Below, piece after piece: positions 6,453 through 14,378 of a DNA stretch of 41,598 nt. The notes beneath the pieces are model-generated. The model was not told where the DNA came from and searched no databases. It saw only the letters and a program-made list of their open reading frames with translations. This DNA comes from Oscillospiraceae bacterium (GTDB lineage Bacteria; Bacillota; Clostridia; Oscillospirales; Oscillospiraceae). Location: assembly GCA_017937195.1 (NCBI GenBank), contig JAGBEA010000002.1, positions 1 to 41,598 of the forward strand, given 5' to 3'. Every line of letters begins with the position of its first letter. Within the stretch, counting starts at the first letter, position 1. Both the position numbers and the translations under genes were made by a program.

Positions 6453-7340
6453 TTACAGCCCCAGCAGCTTGCGGGGGTTATCCACCATCATGGTGTGCAG
6501 CTCCTCGGCGGAGATACCCTCTGCCTTCATCAGCGAGGCAAACAGTGCCATCCCTTCGCCGGAGGACATCCGGCTGCGCTGTCCCAAATCGGTAGACATC
6601 ACCGTATGCGCCGCGCCTACACCGCGGATATACGCCGCCACATCGGCAGGCGTCAGATTGTCGATGGGCATCAGCGCGTAGCTCTGCTCGGCATACACAC
6701 CGCCCAGCGCCGTCAGCTGCAGAATATCGGCAACAGACAGCTCTGTGGTCTCGTAGGCGGGATGGGTGAGGATGATCTTCTCCACGCCCATATTCCGCGC
6801 CAACGGCACAAGGTGGAACACCTCTTCGCGGGACACGTGTCCCGTAGCGAGGATCAGATCGTTATCGGCAATGATGCGCAAAATCTCCTTGAGATTTTCC
6901 TGCACCTCAGGGGCGGTGAGGCAGATAGGAGGCACCTGCTCCACGCTCGTGCCGGTGATGAGTCCGTCCGTCCATTCGGGCGGCACATCGTACTGCTCAC
7001 CGTCGGCCTTGCGCACCGCCAAGTGCGCCGCGGCGTGGACGGTAGGCATCCAGACCATCTTCAAAAGCTGCCGCCCATTGTGCTGCATTCCCAGCGAGGC
7101 ACGCAGCGCAAAGGGGTTCAGTCCACCCAGATAGTGGTTCAGTGTTACGCTGCCCCACACGTTATCATAGCCGCGCTCGTGGGCCATTTTCACGAAGGGG
7201 ACGGTGGAAAAATAGTGGCTTTTCAGCACCGCGCCACCCATACCCTCGCCGCGCAGTGCTTCACCTGCCTCGATGGCATCGTATTTGCGGGGGATCACCT
7301 CGGGACCTGCGTGGAGGTGGAGATCAAAGCTTCCTCTCAC
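6453..7340 (-). CDS. DUF6282-type metal-dependent hydrolase (amidohydrolase fold)
   Basis: 295 aa. A GTG at 7340 overlaps the symporter stop (GTGA); this start is chosen because the protein then opens directly with GSFDLHLHAGPEV, carrying the HxH metal motif expected at the N-terminus. Further candidate metal ligands are in LATGHVSREE, ILTHPAYE and MSTDLGQ. A longer start at GTG 7364 is possible. The set is typical of a TIM-barrel amidohydrolase/phosphotriesterase relative; the substrate is unknown. Translational coupling to the sodium symporter suggests it acts on a compound the transporter brings in. Confidence 0.8.
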   Translation of the reverse strand: MRGSFDLHLHAGPEVIPRKYDAIEAGEALRGEGMGGAVLKSHYFSTVPFVKMAHERGYDNVWGSVTLNHYLGGLNPFALRASLGMQHNGRQLLKMVWMPTVHAAAHLAVRKADGEQYDVPPEWTDGLITGTSVEQVPPICLTAPEVQENLKEILRIIADNDLILATGHVSREEVFHLVPLARNMGVEKIILTHPAYETTELSVADILQLTALGGVYAEQSYALMPIDNLTPADVAAYIRGVGAAHTVMSTDLGQRSRMSSGEGMALFASLMKAEGISAEELHTMMVDNPRKLLGL

Positions 7341-8830
7341 TTGGCAGCCGCCTTTTCGTCGCACTGGCGGTTGACCTCGGCCAGATATCCGTGGAACTTC
7401 TCGATATTAGCCGCAGAGGGCTTGGGGGTCAGCTTGCTGACGATGAAGAACACCAGCAGGTTGCACACCAGACCCCAGAAACCGCTGGACAGACCCAAAG
7501 GAGTCTTGATGGCGGGGACATACTGGGTCAGCACCACCACGGTGACGCCCACGATCAGACCGGAGATAGCGCCCATCTTGGATGCACCCTTCCAGTACAG
7601 CGCACCGATCAGGGAGGGCAGGATCTGCAGGCAGCCGCCCAGCGCGATGGTGACGATGGTGGTGATGAGGGCGTTGGAGTACTGGCTGAGGACCAGCGCC
7701 GCGGCACTGATGACAACGATGAACACCTTGCCGGCAAACAGCGCCTTCTTATCGCTGACATCCGGCTTCACGCCCTTGTACAGATCCACCGTGAAGATGG
7801 AAGAGGCGGAGTGCAGCTGAGAGTCGGTGGAGGACATGGTAGCGGCCAGCGCGCCGGCCATCACCAGACCCACCAGAATGGGGGAGGCATACTGGGTCAG
7901 CATCATAGGCACCACCTGATCGGCCTTTTCCAAACCGGGCATATACACCACGCCGGAGAAGGCAATGATCATAATGGGCACATAGAAGAAGATCAGGTAG
8001 ATGGGCGTGGTGACCGACAGCCACTTCAGCGTCTTGGGGTTCTTCACGGCGAAGAAACGCTGGAAGGAGGGCGGATAGATGGAGATACCGAACAGAGAGA
8101 TAAAGGAGGTCATATAGGTAGGCCAATACTCCACGGGGATCAGCACCTTCTCGGGGAAGTCGGTTGCCATGGTCTGCATCAAAGCGGTCCAGTTCATGCT
8201 GCCGCTGGTGCGCACCAGCACAACGCCGCCGGCGATCCAGATCATCACGATCATCAAAACACCCTGAATGGTATCCGTCCATGCCACGGCCTTGAAGCCG
8301 CCCAGCAGGATGTAGCCAATGATAACAGCATACAGAATCACGCAGCCCATCAGGTAGGACACGCGGCCCTCGGAGATGGTCTGGAAAATGATGCCGCCGG
8401 CTGCGATCTGGGACTGCAGATAGGGGACGAGGAAAATGAGGCTGACGATGGCCACCAGATAGCGCAGCGTCTTGCTCTCATAGTAGTCACCCACCAGCTC
8501 GCCCTGAGTCATATAGTTGTACTTCTGACCCAGATACCAGGTGGGACGGCCGATGATGTAGATCATCAGCGGGCTGACCACGCAGGAGGTAAAGGTTGCG
8601 AAGAATTTGATGCCGGCGGAATACATCTGTCCGGCGGCGCCGATGAAGGCGAAGCTGCTGTGGAAGGTGGCCACATAGGTGAAGAAAGCCACGAACGCGC
8701 CCAGCGAGCGGTTGCCCACGAAATAGTCAGCCAGAGAGGTCTGACCCTTGGTGCGGGTGAACACACCCACGGCGATCACGACGGCGCAATAAATCGCCAC
8801 GATGATCATAATGATCTGCCAGTTAGCCAT
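7337..8830 (-). CDS. Sodium:solute symporter (SSS family)
   Basis: 497 aa with about 13 hydrophobic segments. Family signatures include the N-terminal VGNRSLGAFVAFFTY helix, GGFKAVAWTDTIQGVLM in the centre, and MAGALAATMSSTDSQLHSAS (about 325-344) with the Ser/Thr cluster associated with sodium binding. Start ATG 8830 with AAGGAGGAG. A DUF3311 protein lies 18 bases upstream, the usual partner of this symporter group, and a hydrolase overlaps downstream. The substrate is probably a small organic acid or pantothenate-like compound, but the sequence does not decide it. Confidence 0.93.
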   Translation of the reverse strand: MANWQIIMIIVAIYCAVVIAVGVFTRTKGQTSLADYFVGNRSLGAFVAFFTYVATFHSSFAFIGAAGQMYSAGIKFFATFTSCVVSPLMIYIIGRPTWYLGQKYNYMTQGELVGDYYESKTLRYLVAIVSLIFLVPYLQSQIAAGGIIFQTISEGRVSYLMGCVILYAVIIGYILLGGFKAVAWTDTIQGVLMIVMIWIAGGVVLVRTSGSMNWTALMQTMATDFPEKVLIPVEYWPTYMTSFISLFGISIYPPSFQRFFAVKNPKTLKWLSVTTPIYLIFFYVPIMIIAFSGVVYMPGLEKADQVVPMMLTQYASPILVGLVMAGALAATMSSTDSQLHSASSIFTVDLYKGVKPDVSDKKALFAGKVFIVVISAAALVLSQYSNALITTIVTIALGGCLQILPSLIGALYWKGASKMGAISGLIVGVTVVVLTQYVPAIKTPLGLSSGFWGLVCNLLVFFIVSKLTPKPSAANIEKFHGYLAEVNRQCDEKAAAK

Positions 8831-8848
8831 AGTTCGCTCCTCCTTCCT

Positions 8849-9058
8849 TTAGTCACGCATCACTTTCCAAGCCAGCAGCACACCGGCCAGAACCAGCAAA
8901 GAATAGGCGGTCCAGAAATAGAACACGCTGAAGGGCAGTCCCAGAATCACGGGGGTCAGCTTGGTGGAAGCCCATGCTCCGATGGGATAATTGACCAGCG
9001 CAAAGGCCAGCACCCACAGCGCCGTAAAGATCACACGGCGGGTCTTGCGGTTTTTCAT
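8849..9058 (-). CDS. DUF3311 small membrane protein
   Basis: 69 aa from ATG 9058 with GGAGGATTTC upstream. A basic N-terminus (KNRKTRR) is followed by two hydrophobic helices (about 9-28 and 38-64). DUF3311 proteins are commonly encoded directly before an SSS symporter, as here, and may be a small accessory subunit. First gene of a three-gene operon. Confidence 0.85.
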   Translation of the reverse strand: MKNRKTRRVIFTALWVLAFALVNYPIGAWASTKLTPVILGLPFSVFYFWTAYSLLVLAGVLLAWKVMRD

Positions 9059-9109
9059 ATGAAATCCTCCTGACAAACAATTCAACTTGCTAACGCTTTA
9101 GCTTGGTAG

Positions 9110-9138
9110 AGTGTAACATATTTACAAAATCTTGTCAA
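9110..9138 (-). promoter_or_regulatory. Promoter of the DUF3311-symporter-DUF6282 operon
   Basis: Minus strand TTGACA (9138-9133), 17-base spacer, TACACT (9115-9110). Confidence 0.7.
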
Positions 9139-9344
9139 CAGCCGGAGGAAGAATATTGTCAAAACGGGGCGGTTTCCTTCGCCGCCGGCTTCGATGCGGC
9201 AGCAGGCCGCTTTCACTGTGCATCCGCAACCGACTATAACCGTACGCCCTGCGGCGAAAAAACAAATATTCAAAAATTCGTAATGACTTTTCCTGCCAAA
9301 TGGGGTAGAATGATAGGCAATGTATGCTTGAGGAGGATTTCCCT

Positions 9345-10202
9345 TTGAAAAAGATCTATGAAGCGGTGGATCGCTTCTGCGCGCGCAACCCGCGCTTCGG
9401 TATCCCCAACCTGATGCTGTATCTGTCCATCGGCACGGTGATCGTCTATGTGCTGATGATGCTCAGCGACTATACTGCCGTCAGCTTTCTCACCTTCAAT
9501 CTGGCAAGTGTGCTGCGCGGTGAGATCTGGCGCATCATCACCTACATCTTCGTGCCGCTGTACGGCTCGCCCTTCAACCTGCTGATCGCCCTCTATTTCT
9601 ACTACTGGATCGGCTCCACGCTGGAGCGGCAGTGGGGCACCGCTAAGTTCAATCTCTACTACTTCAGCGGCGTAATTTTGACGGTGCTGGGCGTCACCAT
9701 CGCCAGCCTCGCCACGGGCAACCACTGGTTGGGTCTGGCAGGCACCCACTATGTGAACCTCTCTATGTTTCTGGCCTTCGCCGCCCTCTATCCCGATGCG
9801 CAGGTGCTGCTGTTCTTCCTCATCCCCGTGAAGATCAAGTGGTTGGCGTGGCTGGATATCGGCGTGTTCGCGCTGGGCATCATCCGGTCGATCATCTACC
9901 CCGACATCATCGGCATCGTGGTGCCGCTGGTGGCGCTTCTCAACTTTGCCGTGTTCATCTGGCCTGAGGTGCGGTATTTCGCCCAGCGCAAGCAGTATCA
10001 GCACTCCCGCCAGACGGTGCAGTTCAAAAAAGCGGTGAAGCAGCAGCAACAGCAGCGGGGCTATCACCACAAGTGCTGCGTCTGCGGCAAGACGGACGCC
10101 GACTACCCCGATCTGCAGTTCCGCTACTGCAGCAAGTGCGCAGGCTATCACTGCTACTGCGAGGAGCATATCTTCTCCCACGTGCATTTCACAGAGGACT
10201 AA
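9345..10202 (+). CDS. Rhomboid-like membrane protein with C-terminal zinc finger
   Basis: 285 aa. The TTG at 9345 is taken as start because AGGAGG lies eight bases upstream (9331-9336); the ATG at 9324 would put that site inside the gene. Six or so membrane helices span about 25-205, with the rhomboid-like RGEIWRIITYIFVP and WIGSTLERQWGTAKF motifs. The serine-protease GxSG motif is not evident: the position reads GLAGTHYVNLSMFLAFA, so it may be an inactive relative. The C-terminus (about 243-285) has a CCVCGKTDAD then CSKC and CYCEEH cysteine/histidine cluster, probably binding zinc. Confidence 0.8.
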   Translation: MKKIYEAVDRFCARNPRFGIPNLMLYLSIGTVIVYVLMMLSDYTAVSFLTFNLASVLRGEIWRIITYIFVPLYGSPFNLLIALYFYYWIGSTLERQWGTAKFNLYYFSGVILTVLGVTIASLATGNHWLGLAGTHYVNLSMFLAFAALYPDAQVLLFFLIPVKIKWLAWLDIGVFALGIIRSIIYPDIIGIVVPLVALLNFAVFIWPEVRYFAQRKQYQHSRQTVQFKKAVKQQQQQRGYHHKCCVCGKTDADYPDLQFRYCSKCAGYHCYCEEHIFSHVHFTED

Positions 10203-10241
10203 CAAAAACCGACGGAGGGTTACCCTTCCGTCGGTTGTTTT
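10203..10241. terminator. Bidirectional terminator
   Basis: CCGACGGA/TCCGTCGG stem between convergent genes, with a T-rich tract on the plus side (10235-10244) and a TTTTTGTT tract on the minus side. Confidence 0.8.
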
Positions 10242-10249
10242 TTTGTGTG

Positions 10250-11443
10250 TCACAGCATGATAGGTGAGATGCGGTAATCCCGTCCGCAGATGCTGTTTTT
10301 CAGCTGCGGATAGGCGAGGGTATAGAGGTCGTATCGGGTGGCCTCGGCGTGCAGCAGCTCCTCCGCCGCTGCGCCCAGCGCCGATACATCCGCCGCCTTG
10401 GTCAGCACGGGTGCGCCGCTGTCGCGCATCTGCCGCAGCAGCTTCCGCCCCCGCTCATTGGCGGCAAGCACGCGCAGATAGGGCGGCTCCTCCCCCGCCG
10501 CGTTCAGCTCCAGATACGCCGCAAGCAGCATCCGCCGCAAGCGTGCGTGGGTATAGCGCTTGGTCTTGGCCTCGTCCAGCAGCAGCTCCAAATCGTAGGC
10601 TTTGCGCACCGCCTGATAGAACCGATGGTGCAGCCCCTCGCTGCCGCCTGCATAACGGGCGAAATCCTCTTCGCTCATACGACGCAGATGGGACAGCACC
10701 GCGCAGCTGCAGTTCTCCATCGTAACGGGCGCGCGGCCTGCCGCTATCTCGCGCTGCATAATCATCGCCGCCTCAGCAGGCAGAAACGCCAGTGCCTCCT
10801 CCCTCTTCCCTGCCAGCAGCAGCTGGCGGATGTGGGTGGCGGAAGCGATGCCCTCACTGGGCGCGCCGTCGTGGGCAGCACCGGTGCGCGGTACGGTGAT
10901 GGGGGTCATATCGCTTTTCAGCTTGCGCAGGGCGCGGCAGTACTCCACGCCCAGATTGTTGTTGGGGGTATCCAGCAGCGCTGCCGTCTCCTCACCCAGC
11001 AGCTGCGCCGCAGCCTCACGGCGGCACACGGCAAAGGTCTTGTTGCCCTGCATCAGCTTTTGGCGTAAGATGTCCGCGTAATCCGCGCCGTCCAGTGCCT
11101 GCGCCAAGGTCATCAGCGGCGCGGCATCACCGCACTCGCTGCCGAAGGCCAGATGGGTCACCACACCCGTCCGCGCCAGTGCCGACACGCCGCCCAAGGC
11201 GAACACCTCCGCTGTGGCAGCAGACCACGGGGCAGGCAGTTCCAGCACCACATCGGCGCCGCCGCGCACCGCCATCTCGGCGCGGGCGAACTTGTCCGCC
11301 ACGGCGAACTCGCCCCGCTGGACGAAGCTGCCGCTCATAACGCAGACGATGCCGTCCATGCCCTTTTCGCGCAGCTGCTGCAGCATCCACCCGTGTCCCA
11401 AGTGGAAGGGGTTATATTCACATACGATTCCCGCCACGGGCAT
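10250..11443 (-). CDS. tmcAL: tRNA(Met) cytidine acetate ligase TmcAL
   Basis: 397 aa from ATG 11443, placed seven bases after AGGAGGT. The N-terminus has the diagnostic nucleotidyltransferase motif GIVCEYNPFHLGH (HxGH), then VMSGSFVQRGEFAV and the DVVLELP segment, all hallmarks of the YlbM/TmcAL family. Residues AFGSECG and NNNLGVEYCRAL are also typical. The enzyme uses acetate and ATP to form N4-acetylcytidine at position 34 of elongator tRNA-Met. Transcribed divergently from mtnN, with adjoining promoters. Confidence 0.93.
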   Translation of the reverse strand: MPVAGIVCEYNPFHLGHGWMLQQLREKGMDGIVCVMSGSFVQRGEFAVADKFARAEMAVRGGADVVLELPAPWSAATAEVFALGGVSALARTGVVTHLAFGSECGDAAPLMTLAQALDGADYADILRQKLMQGNKTFAVCRREAAAQLLGEETAALLDTPNNNLGVEYCRALRKLKSDMTPITVPRTGAAHDGAPSEGIASATHIRQLLLAGKREEALAFLPAEAAMIMQREIAAGRAPVTMENCSCAVLSHLRRMSEEDFARYAGGSEGLHHRFYQAVRKAYDLELLLDEAKTKRYTHARLRRMLLAAYLELNAAGEEPPYLRVLAANERGRKLLRQMRDSGAPVLTKAADVSALGAAAEELLHAEATRYDLYTLAYPQLKNSICGRDYRISPIML

Positions 11444-11475
11444 TTGTGCCACCTCCTTGGGCTGTTGGTGATGCT

Positions 11476-11504
11476 ATTTTATCACACGCTGCACCGCGCC
11501 GCAA
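11476..11504 (-). promoter_or_regulatory. Promoter of tmcAL
   Basis: Minus strand TTGCGG (11504-11499), 17-base spacer, TAAAAT (11481-11476). Its -35 lies only three bases from the -35 of the divergent mtnN promoter. Confidence 0.55.
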
Positions 11505-11507
11505 GGC

Positions 11508-11536
11508 TTGACATTTTCCCTGCGGGGTGGGACAAT
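11508..11536 (+). promoter_or_regulatory. Promoter of mtnN
   Basis: TTGACA (11508-11513), 17-base spacer, GACAAT (11531-11536); transcription would start near 11543, at the edge of the leader stem. Confidence 0.55.
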
Positions 11537-11542
11537 GGATGC

Positions 11543-11640
11543 AGAAAAAAAGAATCGGATGCTTCAGGCAAGGGCTACGGAGATACTCCGCAGGCACGAG
11601 CCACATCCGATTCTGCTATCAGTATAACTGCTTTTTAACA
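11543..11640 (+). promoter_or_regulatory. Structured leader upstream of mtnN
   Basis: An 11-bp perfect stem, AGAATCGGATG (11551-11561) with CATCCGATTCT (11604-11614), encloses 42 bases that can form a GGCT/AGCC stem around CGGAG/CTCCG. A short CAGT/ACTG hairpin before CTTTTT follows (about 11620-11636). A compact multi-stem leader ahead of a nucleosidase gene could be a riboswitch; I do not recognise a known class. Confidence 0.45.
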
Positions 11641-11666
11641 AAAGTCAATCACAAAGGAGAACCACT

Positions 11667-12338
11667 ATGAAGATCGGTCTTATTTACGCAATGACACTGG
11701 AGATCGAGAGCCTGCTGACCCAGCAGAACGCCCAGCCCCTGCAGACGGTGGCAGGTGTGCCGTTTTACCAGATCCGCGAGGGTGTGATCGCCTGCGCAGG
11801 CGGTGTGGGCAAGGTGAATGCCGCTATGGCCACACAGCTGATGATCTCCCTCTATCAGCCCGACCTGATCCTCAACGCAGGTGTGGCAGGCTGTTTTGAA
11901 CACGCCGAGATCGGCGATCTGGTGCTGGCGGAGGCCTTCATCCAGCACGATATGGACACCTCCAACATCGGTGACCCCGTGGGCTTCGTGTCCACCGTCA
12001 ACACCATCTCCTTCCCCACTGCCGAGTTCGAAAAGGCCAAGGCCGCTATGGACAAGGTGGGTATGCCCTACCGCACGGGTCTGGTGGCATCGGGCGACTG
12101 GTTCGCCGTGGATTGCGACCGTGCCCGCTGGATCCAGAAGACCTTCGATCCCCTGCTGTGCGAGATGGAGGGCTGTGCCATCGCGCAGGTGTGCCTGCGT
12201 AACGGCGTGAAGTTTATGTCCCTCAAGTCCGTGTCGGACTGCCTCTTTGAAAACGACGATTTCTACTTCAACTTCCCCACTGCTATGAAGGATCTCAACC
12301 GCGTGGTGGTGCAGTTTATGGACAATCTGGAGCTGTGA
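11667..12338 (+). CDS. mtnN: 5'-methylthioadenosine/S-adenosylhomocysteine nucleosidase
   Basis: 223 aa with AAAGGAG upstream. It opens with the family's KIGLIYAMTLEIESL and has GVGKVNAAMATQ, ILNAGVAGCF and the nucleoside-binding CEMEGCAIAQVC near residues 168-179, followed by the SDC acidic site. It cleaves adenine from MTA and SAH, serving methionine salvage and the activated methyl cycle. The closing region (SDCLFENDDFYFNF) differs from the commonest SDxAD form, so specificity may be shifted. Single gene between its own promoter and a strong terminator. Confidence 0.88.
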   Translation: MKIGLIYAMTLEIESLLTQQNAQPLQTVAGVPFYQIREGVIACAGGVGKVNAAMATQLMISLYQPDLILNAGVAGCFEHAEIGDLVLAEAFIQHDMDTSNIGDPVGFVSTVNTISFPTAEFEKAKAAMDKVGMPYRTGLVASGDWFAVDCDRARWIQKTFDPLLCEMEGCAIAQVCLRNGVKFMSLKSVSDCLFENDDFYFNFPTAMKDLNRVVVQFMDNLEL

Positions 12339-12347
12339 TGAAACGGT

Positions 12348-12381
12348 AACCACCCACCGCTGAATACAGCGGTGGGTGGTT
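12348..12381. terminator. Bidirectional terminator
   Basis: Fifteen-base stem AACCACCCACCGCTG/CAGCGGTGGGTGGTT with an AATA loop. It runs into the stop codon of the convergent small gene. Confidence 0.8.
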
Positions 12382-12535
12382 ATGATTCATCTTCCGTTTC
12401 CTGCAGGTACAGTTCCTCGCACTCCTGCTGGGCAAGAATCAGCCGTTCTTTTGCCTGCCCATAGTTTTGCCGTTCCAACTCCTCCAACGCATCGGTGACA
12501 GCGTTGAACAGCCGACAGTACATTTTTTGGTACAT
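12380..12535 (-). CDS. Small helical protein, copy 1 of the MYxKMY module
   Basis: 51 aa from ATG 12535 with AGGGGGGAAGG upstream. The sequence opens MYQKMYCRLFNAVTDALEEL and continues NYGQAKERLILAQQECEELY, predicting two amphipathic helices. It is a clear paralogue of the 61-aa protein at 14088-14273: both share MYxKMY, LFNAVTD, NYGQA, ERL and AQ.EC. No function is known to me. It is divergent from a Xre-type regulator across a double palindrome. Confidence 0.75.
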   Translation of the reverse strand: MYQKMYCRLFNAVTDALEELERQNYGQAKERLILAQQECEELYLQETEDES

Positions 12536-12560
12536 ACGCCTTCCCCCCTTTCTGCTTTCC

Positions 12561-12617
12561 ATTATACAATATTGTGGAGATACCCACAATATTGTTTTTT
12601 CATTTTCCACATATAAT
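12561..12617. promoter_or_regulatory. Double-palindrome operator between divergent promoters
   Basis: ACAATATTGTGG (12566-12577) and CCACAATATTGT (12584-12595) form a perfect inverted repeat, and each half contains its own palindrome ACAATATTGT. A minus-strand TATAAT (12566-12561) and a plus-strand TATAAT (12612-12617) flank it. This is the arrangement expected for a regulator controlling itself and its divergent neighbour. Confidence 0.75.
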
Positions 12618-12640
12618 GGACTTATCAGAAGAAAAAGGCG

Positions 12641-12841
12641 GTGAAGACCATTTTTGATTATAGTCCCTTGTGGAAAACCATGCAGGAAAAGGGCGTGTCC
12701 CAGTATCAGCTTTTGAAAAACGGCATCGACAACAAGACGCTGGATTCGCTGAAAAAGAATAAGAACATCACGATGGTCACGCTGGAAAAGCTGTGCCGCA
12801 TTGTAGGATGTTCACCCAACGATGTGGTGAAATTTGAATAA
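12641..12841 (+). CDS. Xre/Cro-type helix-turn-helix regulator
   Basis: 66 aa from a GTG at 12641; the upstream AAAAAGG is a weak ribosome binding site. The pattern LWKTMQEKGVSQYQLLKNGIDNKTLDSLKKN, split by the turn, then TMVTLEKLCRIVGCSPNDVVKF is a typical minimal Cro/C1-like DNA-binding domain of the YozG kind. It has no ligand or protease domain. It faces the small MYxKMY protein across a perfect operator, so it is likely their common repressor. Confidence 0.88.
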   Translation: MKTIFDYSPLWKTMQEKGVSQYQLLKNGIDNKTLDSLKKNKNITMVTLEKLCRIVGCSPNDVVKFE

Positions 12842-12842
12842 C

Positions 12843-12880
12843 AAAGTCATCGGGCGGTCAGCGCGGTGACTTTTGTTTTT
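12843..12880 (+). terminator. Terminator after the Xre regulator
   Basis: AAAGTCA/GTGACTTT arms followed by TTTTGTTTTT. Confidence 0.65.
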
Positions 12881-12929
12881 GTCCCCCCAATTCCCTGCAA
12901 ATTTTTGCCGAAAATGCTCCAATTTTACC

Positions 12930-12958
12930 TTGACAAACCCTTTTTGCGCTGATATACT
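12930..12958 (+). promoter_or_regulatory. Promoter of rplU-prp-rpmA
   Basis: TTGACA (12930-12935), 17-base spacer, TATACT (12953-12958). Confidence 0.8.
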
Positions 12959-12964
12959 TGTAAG

Positions 12965-13040
12965 GCCGCTTTGAATGGGTACAAAGATCCGATCCAAGGA
13001 TCGGACGCCCCCGACAGCGAGTCCGTAATAAAGGAAAGGC
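12965..13040 (+). promoter_or_regulatory. Ribosomal protein L21 leader
   Basis: The leader contains GAATGGGTACAAAG, a GATCCGATCC/GGATCGGAC hairpin (about 12989-13007) and CGCCCCCGACAGCGAG. This order matches my memory of the Firmicutes L21 leader, a presumed autoregulatory site bound by L21. It lies between a strong promoter and rplU. Confidence 0.75.
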
Positions 13041-13054
13041 AGGTGCAACAAGTA

Positions 13055-13366
13055 ATGCAGGCTATTATCGTGACCGGTGGTAAGCAGTACAACGTCTCCG
13101 AGGGCGACACTCTGTTTATCGAGAAGCTGGAAGTCAACGCCGGTGATTCCGTGGTGTTTGACCAGGTTCTGGCAATCGTCGATGGCGAGAACACCAAGTT
13201 CGGCACTCCCGTGGTGGAGGGCGCTAAGGTGGACGCTACCGTCGTGAAGAACGGCAAGGGCAAGAAGATCCGTATCTTCAAGTACACCCCCAAGAAGGGT
13301 TACCGCAAACGCCAGGGTCATCGTCAGCCCTACACCAAGGTCGAGATCAACAAGATCTCTTTCTAA
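13055..13366 (+). CDS. rplU: 50S ribosomal protein L21
   Basis: 103 aa, full length for the family. Begins [18 protein letters not shown] and ends with the conserved basic tail [20 protein letters not shown]. The ATG at 13055 has AGGTG upstream. It binds 23S rRNA near the L20 site. First gene of the rplU-prp-rpmA operon; probably autoregulated through the leader. Confidence 0.97.
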   Translation: MQAIIVTGGKQYNVSEGDTLFIEKLEVNAGDSVVFDQVLAIVDGENTKFGTPVVEGAKVDATVVKNGKGKKIRIFKYTPKKGYRKRQGHRQPYTKVEINKISF

Positions 13367-13372
13367 TGTAGT

Positions 13373-13702
13373 ATGACGACCGTTACCTTCCTCACAGAGG
13401 AAAGCCGCATCATCGGATTTGATGCAATCGGCCACAGCGGCTGGAGCGAGGCAGGCAGTGATATTGTCTGCGCTGCCATCACCAGCGCCGTCCGGTTGGT
13501 GGATGCCACCATTAACACCGTGATGGGTCTGTGCGCCTCGGTGAAAGTCAATGAAAAGGACGGCTCCATCGCCTTCCGTCTCCCCGGCGGTCTCGCCCCC
13601 ACGGCTGAGTCCACCTGTCAGAACGTAATGACCGGTCTGATGGTCTTTCTGGCGGAGCTTCATGACGAGTATCCCGAAAACATCGAAGTTATGGAGGCGT
13701 AA
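13373..13702 (+). CDS. prp: Ribosomal-processing cysteine protease Prp
   Basis: 109 aa (YsxB/DUF464). The catalytic pair is visible in GHSGWSEAGSDIVCAAITSA: His in GHSG and Cys in DIVCAA. Prp removes the N-terminal extension of L27 in Firmicutes, and the L27 encoded next has exactly that extension. The start at 13373 is six bases after the rplU stop without a clear ribosome binding site, so translation is probably coupled to rplU. Confidence 0.95.
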   Translation: MTTVTFLTEESRIIGFDAIGHSGWSEAGSDIVCAAITSAVRLVDATINTVMGLCASVKVNEKDGSIAFRLPGGLAPTAESTCQNVMTGLMVFLAELHDEYPENIEVMEA

Positions 13703-13751
13703 GCTTCCTTCCCCCTTCAAAATCATCTTACAGAAAGGATGGTACTGAAAT

Positions 13752-14033
13752 ATGCTGAACATTGGTCTGCAGTTCTTCGCCCACAAAAAAGGTATGGGCT
13801 CCACCAAGAACGGCCGTGATTCTGAGTCCAAGCGTCTGGGTCCCAAGCGCGCCGACGGTCAGTTCGTTCTGGCCGGCAATATCCTGGTGCGTCAGCGCGG
13901 CACCCACATCCACCCCGGTAAGAACGTGGGCATCGGCACCGATGACACCCTGTTCGCCAAGGCTGACGGTGTGGTGCGCTTCGAGCGTCTGGGCAAGGAT
14001 CGTAAGCAGGTTTCTGTTTACCCCGCCGAGTAA
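13752..14033 (+). CDS. rpmA: 50S ribosomal protein L27 with cleavable N-terminal extension
   Basis: 93 aa, with AGAAAGGATGG upstream. The N-terminus [14 protein letters not shown] carries the LQFFA motif cut by Prp. The body ([32 protein letters not shown]) is canonical L27, which reaches the peptidyl transferase centre after trimming. Last gene of the operon. Confidence 0.97.
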   Translation: MLNIGLQFFAHKKGMGSTKNGRDSESKRLGPKRADGQFVLAGNILVRQRGTHIHPGKNVGIGTDDTLFAKADGVVRFERLGKDRKQVSVYPAE

Positions 14034-14051
14034 TCAAAACACATAATAAAG

Positions 14052-14083
14052 CTCCCCAACCCTCGCGGTTGGGGAGTTTTTTA
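14052..14083 (+). terminator. Terminator of the rplU-prp-rpmA operon
   Basis: CTCCCCAACC/GGTTGGGGAG stem with CTCGC loop, then TTTTTT. Confidence 0.9.
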
Positions 14084-14087
14084 TTGT

Positions 14088-14273
14088 TTAACCCATATCC
14101 CCTGCTTCTTCAGCGGGGTTATAGGTACCATCTTTGAAGTCCATATAGATATTCTCGCACTCTACTTGCGCCTCACACAGCCGTTCATACGCCTGCCCAT
14201 AGTTCAAATGCGCCATATCCTCCAAGCTGTCTGTCACCGCGTTGAACAAATGCAGATACATCTTTTTGTACAT
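14088..14273 (-). CDS. Small helical protein, copy 2 of the MYxKMY module
   Basis: 61 aa from ATG 14273 with AGAGGAGGAAT upstream. It opens MYKKMYLHLFNAVTDSLEDM and continues NYGQAYERLCEAQVECENIY, closely parallel to the 51-aa protein at 12380-12535, then adds a Gly/Asp/Glu tail. Two short amphipathic helices are expected. It is divergent from a ribbon-helix-helix gene across a near-palindromic intergenic region. Function unknown; the repeated pairing with a small DNA-binding protein suggests a two-part module. Confidence 0.75.
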   Translation of the reverse strand: MYKKMYLHLFNAVTDSLEDMAHLNYGQAYERLCEAQVECENIYMDFKDGTYNPAEEAGDMG

Positions 14274-14283
14274 TGTTATTCCT

Positions 14284-14370
14284 CCTCTTGTTTTTCTTTC
14301 GTATGCTATAACGTAAGCTATTATAGATGCTATAATCAGCATAGCATATCGCATACAATTAAACAAGAGG
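14284..14370. promoter_or_regulatory. Palindromic divergent promoter region
   Basis: TATGCTAT (14302-14309) and ATAGCATA (14341-14348) are an inverted pair. Outside them CCTCTTGTTT (14284-14293) and AAACAAGAGG (14361-14370) are also inverted. A minus TATAAT (14325-14320) and a plus TATAAT (14331-14336) sit near the centre with poor -35 boxes, as at regulated promoters. Confidence 0.65.
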
Positions 14371-14378
14371 TGATTGCG

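Noticed and set aside
7142-9073. 643-codon plus-strand frame opposite the symporter
   Set aside because: Translation is His/Gln/Gly-rich with no motif, and the opposite strand holds a clear SSS symporter.
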